From the NCBI GenBank assembly GCA_039683095.1, contig JBDKSB010000004.1, forward strand, positions 1 to 64,000: a stretch of 64,000 nt of DNA, written 5' to 3'. Every line of letters starts with the position of its first letter. Within the stretch, counting starts at the first letter, position 1. This document shows positions 11,318-20,075 of this stretch, piece after piece. This DNA is from Acidobacteriota bacterium. GTDB taxonomy: Bacteria; Acidobacteriota; Aminicenantia; Aminicenantales; Saccharicenantaceae. A program made the translations under genes and the position numbers. The notes beneath the pieces are model-generated. The model was not told the DNA's origin. It did no database searches and saw nothing but the letters and a program-made list of their open reading frames with translations.

Positions 11318-11347
11318 AGTATAGCATAGACGAAATGATTGCGCCAA
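11318..11347 (-). promoter_or_regulatory. promoter of the ABC transporter operon
   Basis: On the minus strand TTGGCG (11342-11347) and TATACT (11318-11323) are 18 bases apart, 64 bp upstream of the ATPase start. The -35 overlaps the LacI-type operator at 11345-11354, so a bound repressor would block RNA polymerase here. Confidence 0.6.
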
Positions 11348-11354
11348 ACGATTG
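11345..11354. promoter_or_regulatory. LacI-family operator between transporter operon and lacI
   Basis: CAAACGATTG fits the dyad CAAnCGnTTG with the central CG typical of LacI/GalR-family sites. It is placed over the -35 of the divergent transporter promoter and downstream of the regulator's own promoter. Nearly identical sites occur in front of the TonB receptor gene at 20053-20075, which supports a real recognition sequence. That the neighbouring regulator is the protein that binds is inference. Confidence 0.6.
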
Positions 11355-11385
11355 TTCGCCAACGTACAAAAAAGAGGACTAGTCC

Positions 11386-12381
11386 ATGAGCATCAAAAGA
11401 ATCCAGGAAGCAACGGGCTTTTCCTATTCGACGATATCGCGCGTGCTCAACGGCAAGGCCAAGGAATTCCGCATCTCCGATCCGACCCGGGACGCCATCA
11501 TGGCCGCAGCGAAAGCGATAAACTATCGGCCGAACCTGCTGGCGCAAAGCCTGCGGATGAGGAAGACCTATACGATCGGGCTCATCGTACCGGATATCCA
11601 GAATCCCTTTTTCGGCGAGTTGGCTTGGCGGATGGAACGCAAGCTCCGCGGCCGCGGCTACAGCACCATCCTGTGCAATACCGACGAAGTCTCGGAGAAC
11701 GAGGAGTTCTATCTTCAGGTCCTCGTCGACCGGCGGGTCGACGGCATCATCATCGCGCCTGTTCATACCCAGGAATGGTCACGCCTGGAGGACATCCGCC
11801 GGAGGCGGTCCGTCGTCCTCATCGACCGGACTTTTTTTGAAACGGACATACCCTGGGTCGCGAGTTCCAACGAACAGGCCGCTGACGAGATGGCTTCGGC
11901 CCTGCTCCGGCTCGGCTATACGCGCATCGCCTTCCTTGGCGGCGTGCCGGGGACCTACGTGAACACCGTGCGCTTCTGGGGATTCCGAAAGGCCTTCGAG
12001 CGGCAGGGGCTCCCCATTGATAACGACCTGGTCTTCAACGAAGGCTACTCCCCGGCAGCCGGGGAAAAGATGATGGCCGACCTCGTCGCCAAGTGCCCGG
12101 ACATCGGGGCCGTATTCTGCGTCAACAACCTCGTCTTCCTGGGCGCCATGAAGATCGTCCAGACCCACGAGCTCAAGACCGGTCATCGGATCCTGATGTC
12201 CGCTTTCGACATCTCGCAGTACTGCGGCATGTTCAAGAGACCCCTCGTTTGCGCCCGCCAGGACCGGGAAAGGCTGGCCGATACGGCGGTATCCCTGCTC
12301 ATCAAGGGCATCGAAGACCCTCTCGGCACGCACGATCACGTGATGCTCCCGATCGAGATCAGCCTGCACCGGATCCCCTGA
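11386..12381 (+). CDS. LacI family transcriptional regulator
   Basis: 331 residues. The N-terminal 55 residues form the LacI helix-turn-helix plus hinge (IQEATGFSYSTISRVLNGKAKEF..., INYRPNLLAQSLR). A periplasmic-binding-like effector domain follows (TIGLIVPDIQNPFFGEL, VDGIIIAPVH, VVLIDRTFFE, AFLGGVPGTYVNTVRFWGFRKAF). The helix-turn-helix reads one residue longer than textbook LacI around GKAKEFR. The gene is divergent from the ABC sugar operon with 131 bp between starts, the classical position for a local repressor. Its likely inducer is a sugar or sugar phosphate from the same pathway, and its likely targets are the operators at 11345-11354 and 20053-20075. Confidence 0.93.
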   Translation: MSIKRIQEATGFSYSTISRVLNGKAKEFRISDPTRDAIMAAAKAINYRPNLLAQSLRMRKTYTIGLIVPDIQNPFFGELAWRMERKLRGRGYSTILCNTDEVSENEEFYLQVLVDRRVDGIIIAPVHTQEWSRLEDIRRRRSVVLIDRTFFETDIPWVASSNEQAADEMASALLRLGYTRIAFLGGVPGTYVNTVRFWGFRKAFERQGLPIDNDLVFNEGYSPAAGEKMMADLVAKCPDIGAVFCVNNLVFLGAMKIVQTHELKTGHRILMSAFDISQYCGMFKRPLVCARQDRERLADTAVSLLIKGIEDPLGTHDHVMLPIEISLHRIP

Positions 12382-12392
12382 AAGATCCCTCG

Positions 12393-12989
12393 ATGGCCAC
12401 AGGGGCGCGGCGGCTTTCCTTCATGGGCTGCGCCCTCCTGCTGCTTGTCTCCTCCCACGTTCCGGCCGCGCCGCCCGGGGGCGCGGCCCCGGAAGGCAGG
12501 CCGACCCCGAAACAGCCCTGGGAACGCTGCCGGGCGGCCTTCAACGCCGCGGCTATGGACCCGGCCCGCATAGCCGGGGTCGTCTACATGGGCATGGAAT
12601 CGACCTTCGCCGGATATGAAGGCAAGTTCTGGGACGTCATCTCGCCCGTCCACAGCCAGAAAGCTGTGACCTGTCCGGTCCTCTACCTCGGGGCCACCAA
12701 CGAGGACGGCTACCAGATGTTCAATATCGCCCGCCTCCAGGCCAAGATGAAGCGCCCCTGGACGATCGAACTCATCCCCAACTACCGCCACGCGACGTCC
12801 TCGGAGGTCCAGATCCTCGATTGGCAGCTGTGGATCGCTCACTTGTTCGAGGCCCGCCCCCTGACCCGCATCGGCGAGCTCGCCCGGACCGAGACGCCGG
12901 AGGGCTCGGAGTTCCGGGCCCGGATCGAGTCGCCGAACAAGATCGTCCTGGCCAAGGTCTGGGCTGCGGTCAAGAACCAGGGACCCTGA
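12393..12989 (+). pseudogene. internally deleted PhoPQ-related hydrolase copy
   Basis: A 198-codon frame starting ATG at 12393, immediately after lacI. It begins with a signal-like stretch (LSFMGCALLLLVSSHVPAAPP) and a short piece matching the start of the neighbour's mature domain (PWERCRAAF against IWERIRPTL). It then jumps directly to NAAAMDPARIAGVVYMGMESTF, which matches residue 219 onward of the next gene (TAAAADPERIVGVVYMGNESTF). The part in between, including the nucleophile motif GGHSKR, is gone, and the C-terminal 80 or so residues are also missing. The remaining parts align closely (TNEDGYQMF, IPNYRHATSSE, LDWQLWIAHLFEARPL). It therefore looks like a duplicated gene that lost its catalytic centre. 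The frame is open, so a product may still be made. Confidence 0.8.
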
Positions 12990-13002
12990 TCAGGAGGCCG
13001 GC

Positions 13003-14379
13003 ATGATGCCGAAAGGACTATGGTGCACTTCGGCCATCGCGCTAATCGTCGGAGCGGGCCCGGCGTCCGCGCCCGTCATTCCCCTCCCCGCCGAGACCTC
13101 CCCCCGGCAGATCTGGGAGCGCATTCGCCCGACCCTGCCGCCGCTCGAGGCGCGGATCGAGAGCGACACCGTGGTGACCTCGGATACCGACCCTCGCCTG
13201 ATGTTGCGCCGCCTCGAGGTCAAGTTCTATTCCCAGGAGATCGACGGCAAGAAGTGGGGCCACCCGTGCGTCGTCTTCCTGCCGGCAGGCAAGAAAGCGC
13301 AGTCGGACGCGCGGCGGGGCGAGGTCGTCATCGTCGGTCAGAGGAGCTGGGACGACCTGGCCACCGGGCCGTGGCGGAACGCGTTCCTCGGCAACTACGG
13401 CGAGCCCATCGCGGCGCGGACGGGGCGTCCGACGATGATCTGCCCAGTGCCCGGCGAGTACGACGGCTCGGGCGGGCAGGAGATCTCGATCGGCTTCCTG
13501 GGCGACCGTCGCCGGGCGACCGGCGATCCCGCCGACCACAACTATTTCCGGCTGGCCATCCCCTACCTCCGGGCCCTCGACGTCATGGCCTGGATCCTGA
13601 AGGTCCCGCCGGCCGAGATCCGGGCCGTCATCGGCGGACACAGCAAGCGGGCGACGTCCGCATTCACCGCGGCCGCGGCCGACCCGGAGAGGATCGTCGG
13701 CGTTGTCTACATGGGCAACGAATCGACGTTCGAGAGCATGGACAAGGACCCGCTGCGGGCCGTCTCCCCGGCGTATTCCCGGGAATACGTCAAGGCCCGG
13801 GTCCTCTACATCGGGGGGACGAACGAAGACGGTTATCGCATGTACGCCATCAACCGGATCCAGGACATGATGAAGGGGATGTGGACGATCGAGATGATCC
13901 CCAACTACCGGCACGCCTCGATGTCCGAGAAGCACTTCCTCGACTGGCAGATGTGGGTGGCCCACATCTTCGACGGCCGGCCGCTCGCGCGCATCGACAG
14001 CCTGAGCTGGCGGCCCGTCGAGGCCGGATTCGTCTGGGGCGGCTATCCGGTCGAGGGCGGCACCCTCTTCCGGGCCCGGGTCTCGTCCACGAACAAGATC
14101 ATCCAAGTCAAGGTCTGGTACGTTTACAACGACGACGAGCCCTTCTGGCGGGACCTCGTCTGGTATCCCGAGTTCATGGTCCGGACCGACGGCGATTTCT
14201 ACGAAGGCTATGTCAGCGGCAGGCGCCCCGACGCCTGGCTGGTCGAGATCAAGGACACGGCCCAGGGGTTCCCGTCCTACTTGTCCAGCCTGCCGCAGGA
14301 CATCACCGGGAAGAAGGCCGAGACGCGCGTATCGCGCGGCTCCAGGTCCCGCCAGTGGGAACCCCTGAAAAAGGATTAG
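13003..14379 (+). CDS. exported PhoPQ-activated pathogenicity-related type hydrolase
   Basis: 458 residues, signal peptide at the N-terminus, alpha/beta-hydrolase fold of the PhoPQ-related group (named for a Salmonella gene, not evidence of virulence here). Ser214 in GGHSKRATSAF is the probable nucleophile, preceded by YLRALDVMAWIL and followed by RIVGVVYMGNEST. The C-terminal IPNYRHASMSEKHFLDWQMWVAHIF matches the intact part of the deleted copy directly upstream (13 bp gap). Related proteins have been described as serine hydrolases or esterases of uncertain substrate. The stop codon overlaps the stop of the convergent GH172 gene by three bases. Start at 13003 follows an AGGAGG-like site; the second codon is also ATG. 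Confidence 0.85.
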   Translation: MMPKGLWCTSAIALIVGAGPASAPVIPLPAETSPRQIWERIRPTLPPLEARIESDTVVTSDTDPRLMLRRLEVKFYSQEIDGKKWGHPCVVFLPAGKKAQSDARRGEVVIVGQRSWDDLATGPWRNAFLGNYGEPIAARTGRPTMICPVPGEYDGSGGQEISIGFLGDRRRATGDPADHNYFRLAIPYLRALDVMAWILKVPPAEIRAVIGGHSKRATSAFTAAAADPERIVGVVYMGNESTFESMDKDPLRAVSPAYSREYVKARVLYIGGTNEDGYRMYAINRIQDMMKGMWTIEMIPNYRHASMSEKHFLDWQMWVAHIFDGRPLARIDSLSWRPVEAGFVWGGYPVEGGTLFRARVSSTNKIIQVKVWYVYNDDEPFWRDLVWYPEFMVRTDGDFYEGYVSGRRPDAWLVEIKDTAQGFPSYLSSLPQDITGKKAETRVSRGSRSRQWEPLKKD

Positions 14380-16061
14380 TGGTGTTCTTCGGCCTTCTCC
14401 AGGACGATGGCGTCGAGGCCCAAGCGGAAGCCTTTCGATTCGGGGTTCTTGGCCTTGACGATGAACTCGAAACGGTTCGTTCCGGCCGCCAGCGGCACAC
14501 CGGCAAGGGCGAATTCCCGCGGAGGCAGGATCGGCCGGGTCAGTCCCTCGGTCCTCAGGTAGGCATCGATGGGGTCGCCGGCCGGCCGGCCGTTGACCAG
14601 GCATTCAACGATCCCATAGTCCTCGGCCCGCAAGAGATGCAGGCGGACGGTGTAGGTCCCGGCCTCGGCGGCCGGGACGGCCACCGTGAAGGCGCCGTCG
14701 CCGCCGGCATCGAAGCCCAGGAAGCGATCCCCGCTCAGGTTCGGCATGAGCAGGACCGGCTCGGGCCGCGGCCCGTAATGGACCAGGGACCTCAGGACGT
14801 CCCGGCTCTCGGTGAGCGGTCCGATCTCGGCCTCGGGACGCCGGGTTTCAACAGCCAGGCTGCGGCAGCCCAGGATCCCGAGGTCCTCGGCCTCGAGCGC
14901 GCCGGGGATATGCCAGCCGCCCTTGGCCGGGTCCCAAGGCTCGGACGACAAGAGCTTCTCCAGCCGCGGCCAGGGCTCATGCAGCCCGGCCTGGTACCAG
15001 AAGGACAGGCTCGAGAAGTAATCCCGGCCGGTGTTCGGCCAGATGCTGAACCAGGGCCAGTGCTCGATCTCGAACTTGAAGGACTCCCGGAACGGGATCG
15101 GATCGGCGATGTGGAAGCGGTAGGCGCTCAGCCGGTCCCCGATCTTGCGGCCTTCATAGACGGGAACGCCGTGGTAGAGCGCCGAGAACGGCCGGAACCC
15201 CCAGGCGTCACAGAAATAATCCTCGGTGCCCGTGCCGGCGAAGGACAGGCGGCCGTCAACGGAGATCACGTCGTCCCCTTCCCCGAACCAGCCCTGGGTC
15301 CTGGCCCGCTGGCCCATGACCACGCCGACGAAATGGCCGCGGCCCTTTATCGCGGCCAGCTCGATCATCTTGCCGCGCGGCGCCGGATCGGTTTCGACGA
15401 AGCGGGCGTGGAAGTGGGGCAGGTCGGGATCCGCCTTGCCGCCGCGGCGGTAGTCGATGTAGTAATAGAGCTCGATCGGCTTGGCCCCGGCCGGACCCGG
15501 CCCGGCGATGTTGCTGGCCGTGACCCGGGCCGCCCGGTTGAACGGCATGTACCACCAGCAATTCCGGGCCCGGCCGTCACCCGAGACCTGGATCGGGAAG
15601 CTGTTGACGACGGCGTCGAGGCCCATGGCCACGCCGAAGAAGTCGCCGATGGGCGCCTCGACGCTGGGATGGCCGCTGCCCTCCCAATAGAAGCGGAGAA
15701 CGATATCGCGGCCCCCGCCGCCGAACGTCATCCAGATATGGGTGATGGCGCCGGGGCCCTGGAGATCGGCCAGCACGACCTCCGCGCCGCCGGGCGGAAG
15801 CGTGATCGTGTCGCGGTTGCCGCCGAGGCGGGCATAGGAGCTCGCCCGGGCCGCGCTGTACGTCTTGGGCCGGGCCAGCAGCGACATCGGGCCGTCCGGC
15901 TCGACTGCGGCCGAAGGCAGGAACGCCGGCCCGGGCTCGACATCGAACGCCGGGCCGTCATGGAAGGGCGGCTTGACCCGGCCTTCCTGCGTGAAGGCGA
16001 AGAATGCGGCGGTCGCGATCAGAACGACAAGGACTATCCTGGCCCACGGAACGGCTTTCAT
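14376..16061 (-). CDS. exported GH172 (DUF2961) glycosidase, two-domain type
   Basis: 561 residues. A single N-terminal hydrophobic segment (VLVVLIATAAFFAF) is a signal or anchor. The GH172 domain covers roughly residues 60-380 (GPGAITHIWMTFGGGGRDIVLRFYWEG, GDFFGVAMGL). The two Glu residues expected in catalysis are Glu261 (WFGEGDD) and Glu280 (GTGTEDYF). A beta-rich C-terminal domain (VPAAEAGTYTVRLHLLRAEDYGIVECLVNGRP) resembles a carbohydrate-binding module. GH172 enzymes act on furanose sugars (fructofuranose, D-arabinofuranose). The start at 16061 has GGAGG upstream; the frame stays open well beyond it into the M24 gene, which is a shadow. Closest relative in the window is 25188-26885. Confidence 0.88.
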   Translation of the reverse strand: MKAVPWARIVLVVLIATAAFFAFTQEGRVKPPFHDGPAFDVEPGPAFLPSAAVEPDGPMSLLARPKTYSAARASSYARLGGNRDTITLPPGGAEVVLADLQGPGAITHIWMTFGGGGRDIVLRFYWEGSGHPSVEAPIGDFFGVAMGLDAVVNSFPIQVSGDGRARNCWWYMPFNRAARVTASNIAGPGPAGAKPIELYYYIDYRRGGKADPDLPHFHARFVETDPAPRGKMIELAAIKGRGHFVGVVMGQRARTQGWFGEGDDVISVDGRLSFAGTGTEDYFCDAWGFRPFSALYHGVPVYEGRKIGDRLSAYRFHIADPIPFRESFKFEIEHWPWFSIWPNTGRDYFSSLSFWYQAGLHEPWPRLEKLLSSEPWDPAKGGWHIPGALEAEDLGILGCRSLAVETRRPEAEIGPLTESRDVLRSLVHYGPRPEPVLLMPNLSGDRFLGFDAGGDGAFTVAVPAAEAGTYTVRLHLLRAEDYGIVECLVNGRPAGDPIDAYLRTEGLTRPILPPREFALAGVPLAAGTNRFEFIVKAKNPESKGFRLGLDAIVLEKAEEHH

Positions 16062-16205
16062 CGGTCGGATCCTCCTTCCGGCGCGTGGCGCATCGGCCCC
16101 TTTTATCAGAAACCGGCCGGCATCCGCAATAGTCCGCAGCGAATTATTCCTTGCCGCCGGCATTCGGCCGGCGGTTCGGCCCATCCCACCCAAGGAGAAC
16201 GATCC

Positions 16206-17555
16206 ATGCGCTCGATCCTCCGTCGAATGCTCGTCCCGCTCCTGGCCGCCTTCCTGGCCGCGACGGCGGCGCGGGGCCAGACCAGGGACATGCCCGAGAT
16301 CCTCAGCGTCCGGGCCCAGGCCGCGACCATCAATCAACTGACCGCGATGAGGCTCGAACGGCTCCTGCCCCGGATCATGGAAGAGACCGGGTTCGACATG
16401 TGGATCATCGTATCGAACGAGGACGCCCTCGACCCCGTCTTCAAGACGATGATCCCTTACAACCTCTGGTGCCCCATCACCCAGATCCTCGTCTTCTCCA
16501 AGAAGCCCGGCCGGCCGGTCGAGCGCTTCAACGTCTCGCGGACCGACATGCTCGGCATGCACGTGAACGCCTGGGATTGGCGGGCCTGGGACAACGCCAG
16601 GACAGAGAGCCAGTGGGATTGCCTGGCCCGCCTTGTCCGGGAGCGCGATCCCCGGACGATCGGCATCAACGAATCGGACGAGATCTGGGCCGCCGGCGGC
16701 CTGACCTCGTCCCTCAAGGCCCGGCTGGCCCGGGCCATCGGACCGGAGCTGGCCCGGCGCTTCCGGTCGGCCGAGCCTCTGACCGTTCTCTGGCTCGAAA
16801 CCCTTCTGGATGAGGAACTGGCCGTCTATGAGCGGGTGATCGCCGTGGCCCATGCCCTGATCGCCGAAACCTTTTCCTCCAAGGCCATCACCCCGGGGGT
16901 GACGACCGTGGACGACCTCCTTTATCATTATTGCCAGCGGATCTCCGATCTCGGGCTCAAGGTCTGCGCCTGGCCGACGTTCCGCATCCGCAACCGCGAT
17001 GCCGAGACGGTCAAGAAGTACGGGGCCGACGACAAGGTCATCCGGCGGGGCGATTACCTCCAGACCGACGCGGGCCTCGAGTACCTTCGTTTTGCGACCG
17101 ATCACTGCGAGTGGGCCTACGTCCTCAAGCCCGGCGAGACGGACGTGCCGGCCGGCGTCCAGGCGGCCATGCTCCAGACGAACCGGCTTCAGGACGTCTT
17201 CCTCGCCGAGTTCAAGGCCGGGCGGACGGGCAACGAGATCCTGGCCAGCGCCCTGAAGGCCGCCGCGGCGGCCGGGATCCGGGGCGCCAGGATCTACTCC
17301 CATGGGATCGGCCCGTATCTGCATGAGCCGGGCCCGCTGCTCGGACTGCCTTGGGAGCAGGTCAACACGGGAGCCCGCGGCGACGTCCGCCTGGTCCCGG
17401 ACAGCACGTTCACGGCCGAGCTGAGCACGGCCGCGCCCGTTCCGGAATGGGGCGGCCGGGAATTCCGCGTCGCCCTGGAGCAGGTCTTCGCCTTCACGGA
17501 CAAGGGGACCTATTTCCTCGACGGACGCCAGACCCGCTTCCATCTCGTGAAATGA
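16206..17555 (+). CDS. exported M24 family metallopeptidase (Xaa-Pro peptidase-like)
   Basis: 449 residues with a signal peptide (LVPLLAAFLAATAARGQ). The N-terminal half is a creatinase-like domain and the C-terminal half the pita-bread metal-binding domain. The five ligands are all present in order: Asp288 (QTDAGL), Asp299 (ATDHCEW), His366 (SHGIGPYLHEPG), Glu405 (TAELST) and Glu425 (ALEQVFAF). The 11-residue gap between the two Asp is typical of M24. Such enzymes remove N-terminal residues, often before proline. It is divergent from the GH172 gene at 16061 with a 144 bp gap and 41 bp upstream of the transglutaminase-like gene. The ATG at 16206 follows AAGGAGA. Confidence 0.92.
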   Translation: MRSILRRMLVPLLAAFLAATAARGQTRDMPEILSVRAQAATINQLTAMRLERLLPRIMEETGFDMWIIVSNEDALDPVFKTMIPYNLWCPITQILVFSKKPGRPVERFNVSRTDMLGMHVNAWDWRAWDNARTESQWDCLARLVRERDPRTIGINESDEIWAAGGLTSSLKARLARAIGPELARRFRSAEPLTVLWLETLLDEELAVYERVIAVAHALIAETFSSKAITPGVTTVDDLLYHYCQRISDLGLKVCAWPTFRIRNRDAETVKKYGADDKVIRRGDYLQTDAGLEYLRFATDHCEWAYVLKPGETDVPAGVQAAMLQTNRLQDVFLAEFKAGRTGNEILASALKAAAAAGIRGARIYSHGIGPYLHEPGPLLGLPWEQVNTGARGDVRLVPDSTFTAELSTAAPVPEWGGREFRVALEQVFAFTDKGTYFLDGRQTRFHLVK

Positions 17556-17596
17556 GAGCGGTCCCGGATACCATGATGACAAAGAAGGAGCACTCG

Positions 17597-19969
17597 ATGA
17601 AAAAAGGAACTTGGATCGTCCTGACCGCATTGCTGTGCGTCACCGCGGCCGCTGCGGCGTCGAAACCTCCGATCGTAGGCGAGAGCGAGGCCTGCTACAG
17701 ATTGGCCGCGGAAAACGGCGAGGTCCGGGGCCTCGCCTACGACGAGGTCTCGCCCAAGGCGCCGCGCCTCTTCGTGCTCGACGGCGCGGGCAAGATCTTC
17801 GTCTACAAGCCGTCCGACGGACCGAAGGCCGCGGCCGGCGAGCTGACGCTCCTCGATGTCCTGCCGCTGCCGGCCCGGGACGGGAAGCCGGAGATCGAGA
17901 GCCCCCGGGGCCTGGCCTTCACGCTGGACAACGGGAGCGAGGTCTTCTATGTCCTGAACTGGATCGGGACGGCCGGCGCCAAGAAGTCGCAGCTCTGGCG
18001 TTTCAGCCCGGGCGGGAAGCCGGTCTCCGCCGACCTGTCGCGCTATTCCTATAATATCGGCGAGCGGGAGCTCTTGTCCCTCGGATATGACAACGGGAAG
18101 ATCCTGGTCGGCTTCGACGGCTCGTCGTTCAAGGACCGCAACCTGCGCGTCCAGAGAGGCGCGGTGCGCCTCTCCTGGCCCAGGGAAAGCGGCCAGCCCG
18201 TGTTCGTCAAGCATATGCCGGACGCCGGCACGGAACCGTCTTCAGGCTTCGCCTACATGGCCCTCGACGGCCTTCTGTACCTCTGGGGCACCGTCGGCAA
18301 CGAGGCCATCTACTGCGCGGAGGCGGAGACCGGGCGAGGCCTCTTCCACTTCGGCCGCCCCCGCTCATCCGGGGCCGGTCTTCCGGCTTCGGGACTGGCC
18401 TTCGGAGGAGACTCGCTCTGGGTTCCCGAAGGGGCTCCGGGGCCCGACCGGGTCCACCGCGTCAACGTCACCAAGAACCTTGACGCCCCCTACGAGGGCC
18501 CCCATATCCTGCGGCATCTCATCATGTCCATCAGCACCGAGCCCGAAAAGGAGGGTGTGGCGGGCGGCAAAGTCATGCACAATTATTCCCGCCCCTACGG
18601 CTACCTTCAACTCGGTCGGCAGGACGTCGAGGCCGGCACGGAGACGTTTTCGGACACCTCGGGGGCGGCGAACGCCAAGGCCAGGATGCTGACCATGGAC
18701 CCAGCCGGCGACACCTCGAGCCGGCAGTACATGGCCCAGATCGAGTATGCCGAAGCCCCGGCCCGGCGCTACACGTCCCGCTACGAAATCGACATCTGGA
18801 TGGCCCCGGGCCGGAACTTCGTCTATCCTCACCGCGTCAACAAGGATGTCCGGGCTCTCAAAGGAACGGACTACCTGGCCGACGACCCCGACCTCTACGA
18901 TCTCAGCGACCGGAAGACCTACGAAGAGTTCCTCGACCGGGTCCGGAAGCACATCCAGAGGAAGTACGGGGTCCCCGCCGACATGGACAACGCCTATTGG
19001 GCCGCACGCAATGTCGTCGAATACATCCAGGACACCTATTACTATCCCAGCCCGGCCAAGCGGATCTCTGCGGCGGTGGATTACGACCGGCATCATTACG
19101 ACGCCAATCCCGGCAACCTCAAGATCGAGCTCTCCAACCGTCCCTACGACAAAACCCAGATCATCGCGTGTTCGGGAACGAGCGTGATGGTCGCCGGGGC
19201 CATGCGCTTCATTGGCATCCCGGCCCGCTGGCTCGGCACGGGCACGCCCCAGGGACCCGGGGCATGGGACGCGAACAGGAACGGACTCCTCGACGAAAAC
19301 GAGACAGCCCCTTGCTCCAACGGCCATCGCTACGACCAGATCTGGCTCGGCAGCCACTACGGCTGGACCTGTTTCGACGCCACGCCGACCGTTCCCGACG
19401 ATCTCGACTTCGATCCCGTTCCCCCGCTCCAGCCTCAGTGGCGCTACATGAACCGGGCCGCGGGCGGCCATCTCAAGGACGACCGCATCGTCTTCAACGT
19501 CGGTTCGACCCTCATCCGCGAGCTCTACCGGGACTTCGAATACGACGAGGAGCTGGCGGTGATCAACAACTGCGGCGGCGACCAGCGCTACAACCTGCAG
19601 GGACGGTTCGAGAAGCCCGAGCTTTGGAAGCTCGCCGAGCAAGATATCGAGGTGAAGAACGTCTGCTTCATCACGGACGTCTGCCTGACCGGCCCCAAGG
19701 ACAATGCCGTCCTGACCTGGAAGCTCAAGGGCGCCTGGGAGAAGGACCCGGGGGCGACGGTATCGGTCTCGCTTCACGCCGTTGACGCGAAGACCGGCGC
19801 CCTCGAGCGTACGGCCCTCCTGGCCGAAAAGCTCATCCCCTCTTCCGGGAGAGCCGTCATCGACCTCTCGTCTTTCGGCGGCCGGGAGTACCGTCTCCTC
19901 GTCCGCAAGGACGGCGATCCGGCGACTGGGGGCGCCTCAGCGGCAATCAAGATCGAAGCCTTGCGCTGA
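17597..19969 (+). CDS. exported propeller-transglutaminase-like protein
   Basis: 790 residues with a signal peptide (TWIVLTALLCVTAAAAA). Residues 30-350 have the repeating wording of a beta-propeller (VRGLAYDEVSPKAPRLFVLDGAGKIFVYKPS, PRGLAFTLDNGSEVFYVLNW, ASGLAFGGDSLWVPEG). Residues 400-640 hold a transglutaminase-like domain with its triad Cys525 (IIACSGTSVMVAGAMRFIG), His577 (NGHRYDQIW) and Asp594 (CFDATP). A C-terminal beta domain of about 120 residues follows. In bacteria this fold usually hydrolyses peptides rather than crosslinking them. The start at 17597 has GAAGGAG upstream; the longer open frame continues back into the M24 gene. It precedes the LacI-regulated TonB locus but is separated from it by 320 bp with its own promoter. 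Confidence 0.85.
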   Translation: MKKGTWIVLTALLCVTAAAAASKPPIVGESEACYRLAAENGEVRGLAYDEVSPKAPRLFVLDGAGKIFVYKPSDGPKAAAGELTLLDVLPLPARDGKPEIESPRGLAFTLDNGSEVFYVLNWIGTAGAKKSQLWRFSPGGKPVSADLSRYSYNIGERELLSLGYDNGKILVGFDGSSFKDRNLRVQRGAVRLSWPRESGQPVFVKHMPDAGTEPSSGFAYMALDGLLYLWGTVGNEAIYCAEAETGRGLFHFGRPRSSGAGLPASGLAFGGDSLWVPEGAPGPDRVHRVNVTKNLDAPYEGPHILRHLIMSISTEPEKEGVAGGKVMHNYSRPYGYLQLGRQDVEAGTETFSDTSGAANAKARMLTMDPAGDTSSRQYMAQIEYAEAPARRYTSRYEIDIWMAPGRNFVYPHRVNKDVRALKGTDYLADDPDLYDLSDRKTYEEFLDRVRKHIQRKYGVPADMDNAYWAARNVVEYIQDTYYYPSPAKRISAAVDYDRHHYDANPGNLKIELSNRPYDKTQIIACSGTSVMVAGAMRFIGIPARWLGTGTPQGPGAWDANRNGLLDENETAPCSNGHRYDQIWLGSHYGWTCFDATPTVPDDLDFDPVPPLQPQWRYMNRAAGGHLKDDRIVFNVGSTLIRELYRDFEYDEELAVINNCGGDQRYNLQGRFEKPELWKLAEQDIEVKNVCFITDVCLTGPKDNAVLTWKLKGAWEKDPGATVSVSLHAVDAKTGALERTALLAEKLIPSSGRAVIDLSSFGGREYRLLVRKDGDPATGGASAAIKIEALR

Positions 19970-20018
19970 AGGGCAGACGACCACCTTCAGAGGCAATCTG
20001 CGTCCTGAAAAAAAGCGC

Positions 20019-20046
20019 TTGACAAGGATTGAAGCCATTGCATAAT
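20019..20046 (+). promoter_or_regulatory. promoter of the TonB-receptor locus
   Basis: TTGACA at 20019-20024 and CATAAT at 20041-20046 with a 16-base spacer; shifting to TAATAT gives 18. This is one of the strongest sigma-70-like promoters in the window. It starts a 320 bp gene-free stretch (19970-20289) that otherwise holds the operators and a leader of about 210 bases. Confidence 0.7.
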
Positions 20047-20052
20047 ATAAAA

Positions 20053-20075
20053 CAAACGTTTGAGCTAAACGATTG
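20053..20075. promoter_or_regulatory. two LacI-family operators at the TonB-receptor promoter
   Basis: CAAACGTTTG (20053-20062) is a perfect 10-base palindrome, and TAAACGATTG (20066-20075) is a near copy of the operator at 11345-11354. Both lie directly after the -10, at about the transcription start and just beyond it, where a bound repressor would stop initiation. They begin 13 bases apart, so two dimers could bind side by side. Confidence 0.65.

Noticed and set aside
13003-14379. Virulence role from the name 'PhoPQ-activated pathogenicity-related'
   Set aside because: The name is historical; no PhoPQ system or virulence gene is here and the context is catabolic.
13020-17555. 1511-codon plus-strand open frame spanning three genes
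   Set aside because: Only its last 449 codons (from 16206) are a real gene (M24 peptidase); the rest is out of frame with the hydrolase or antisense to GH172.
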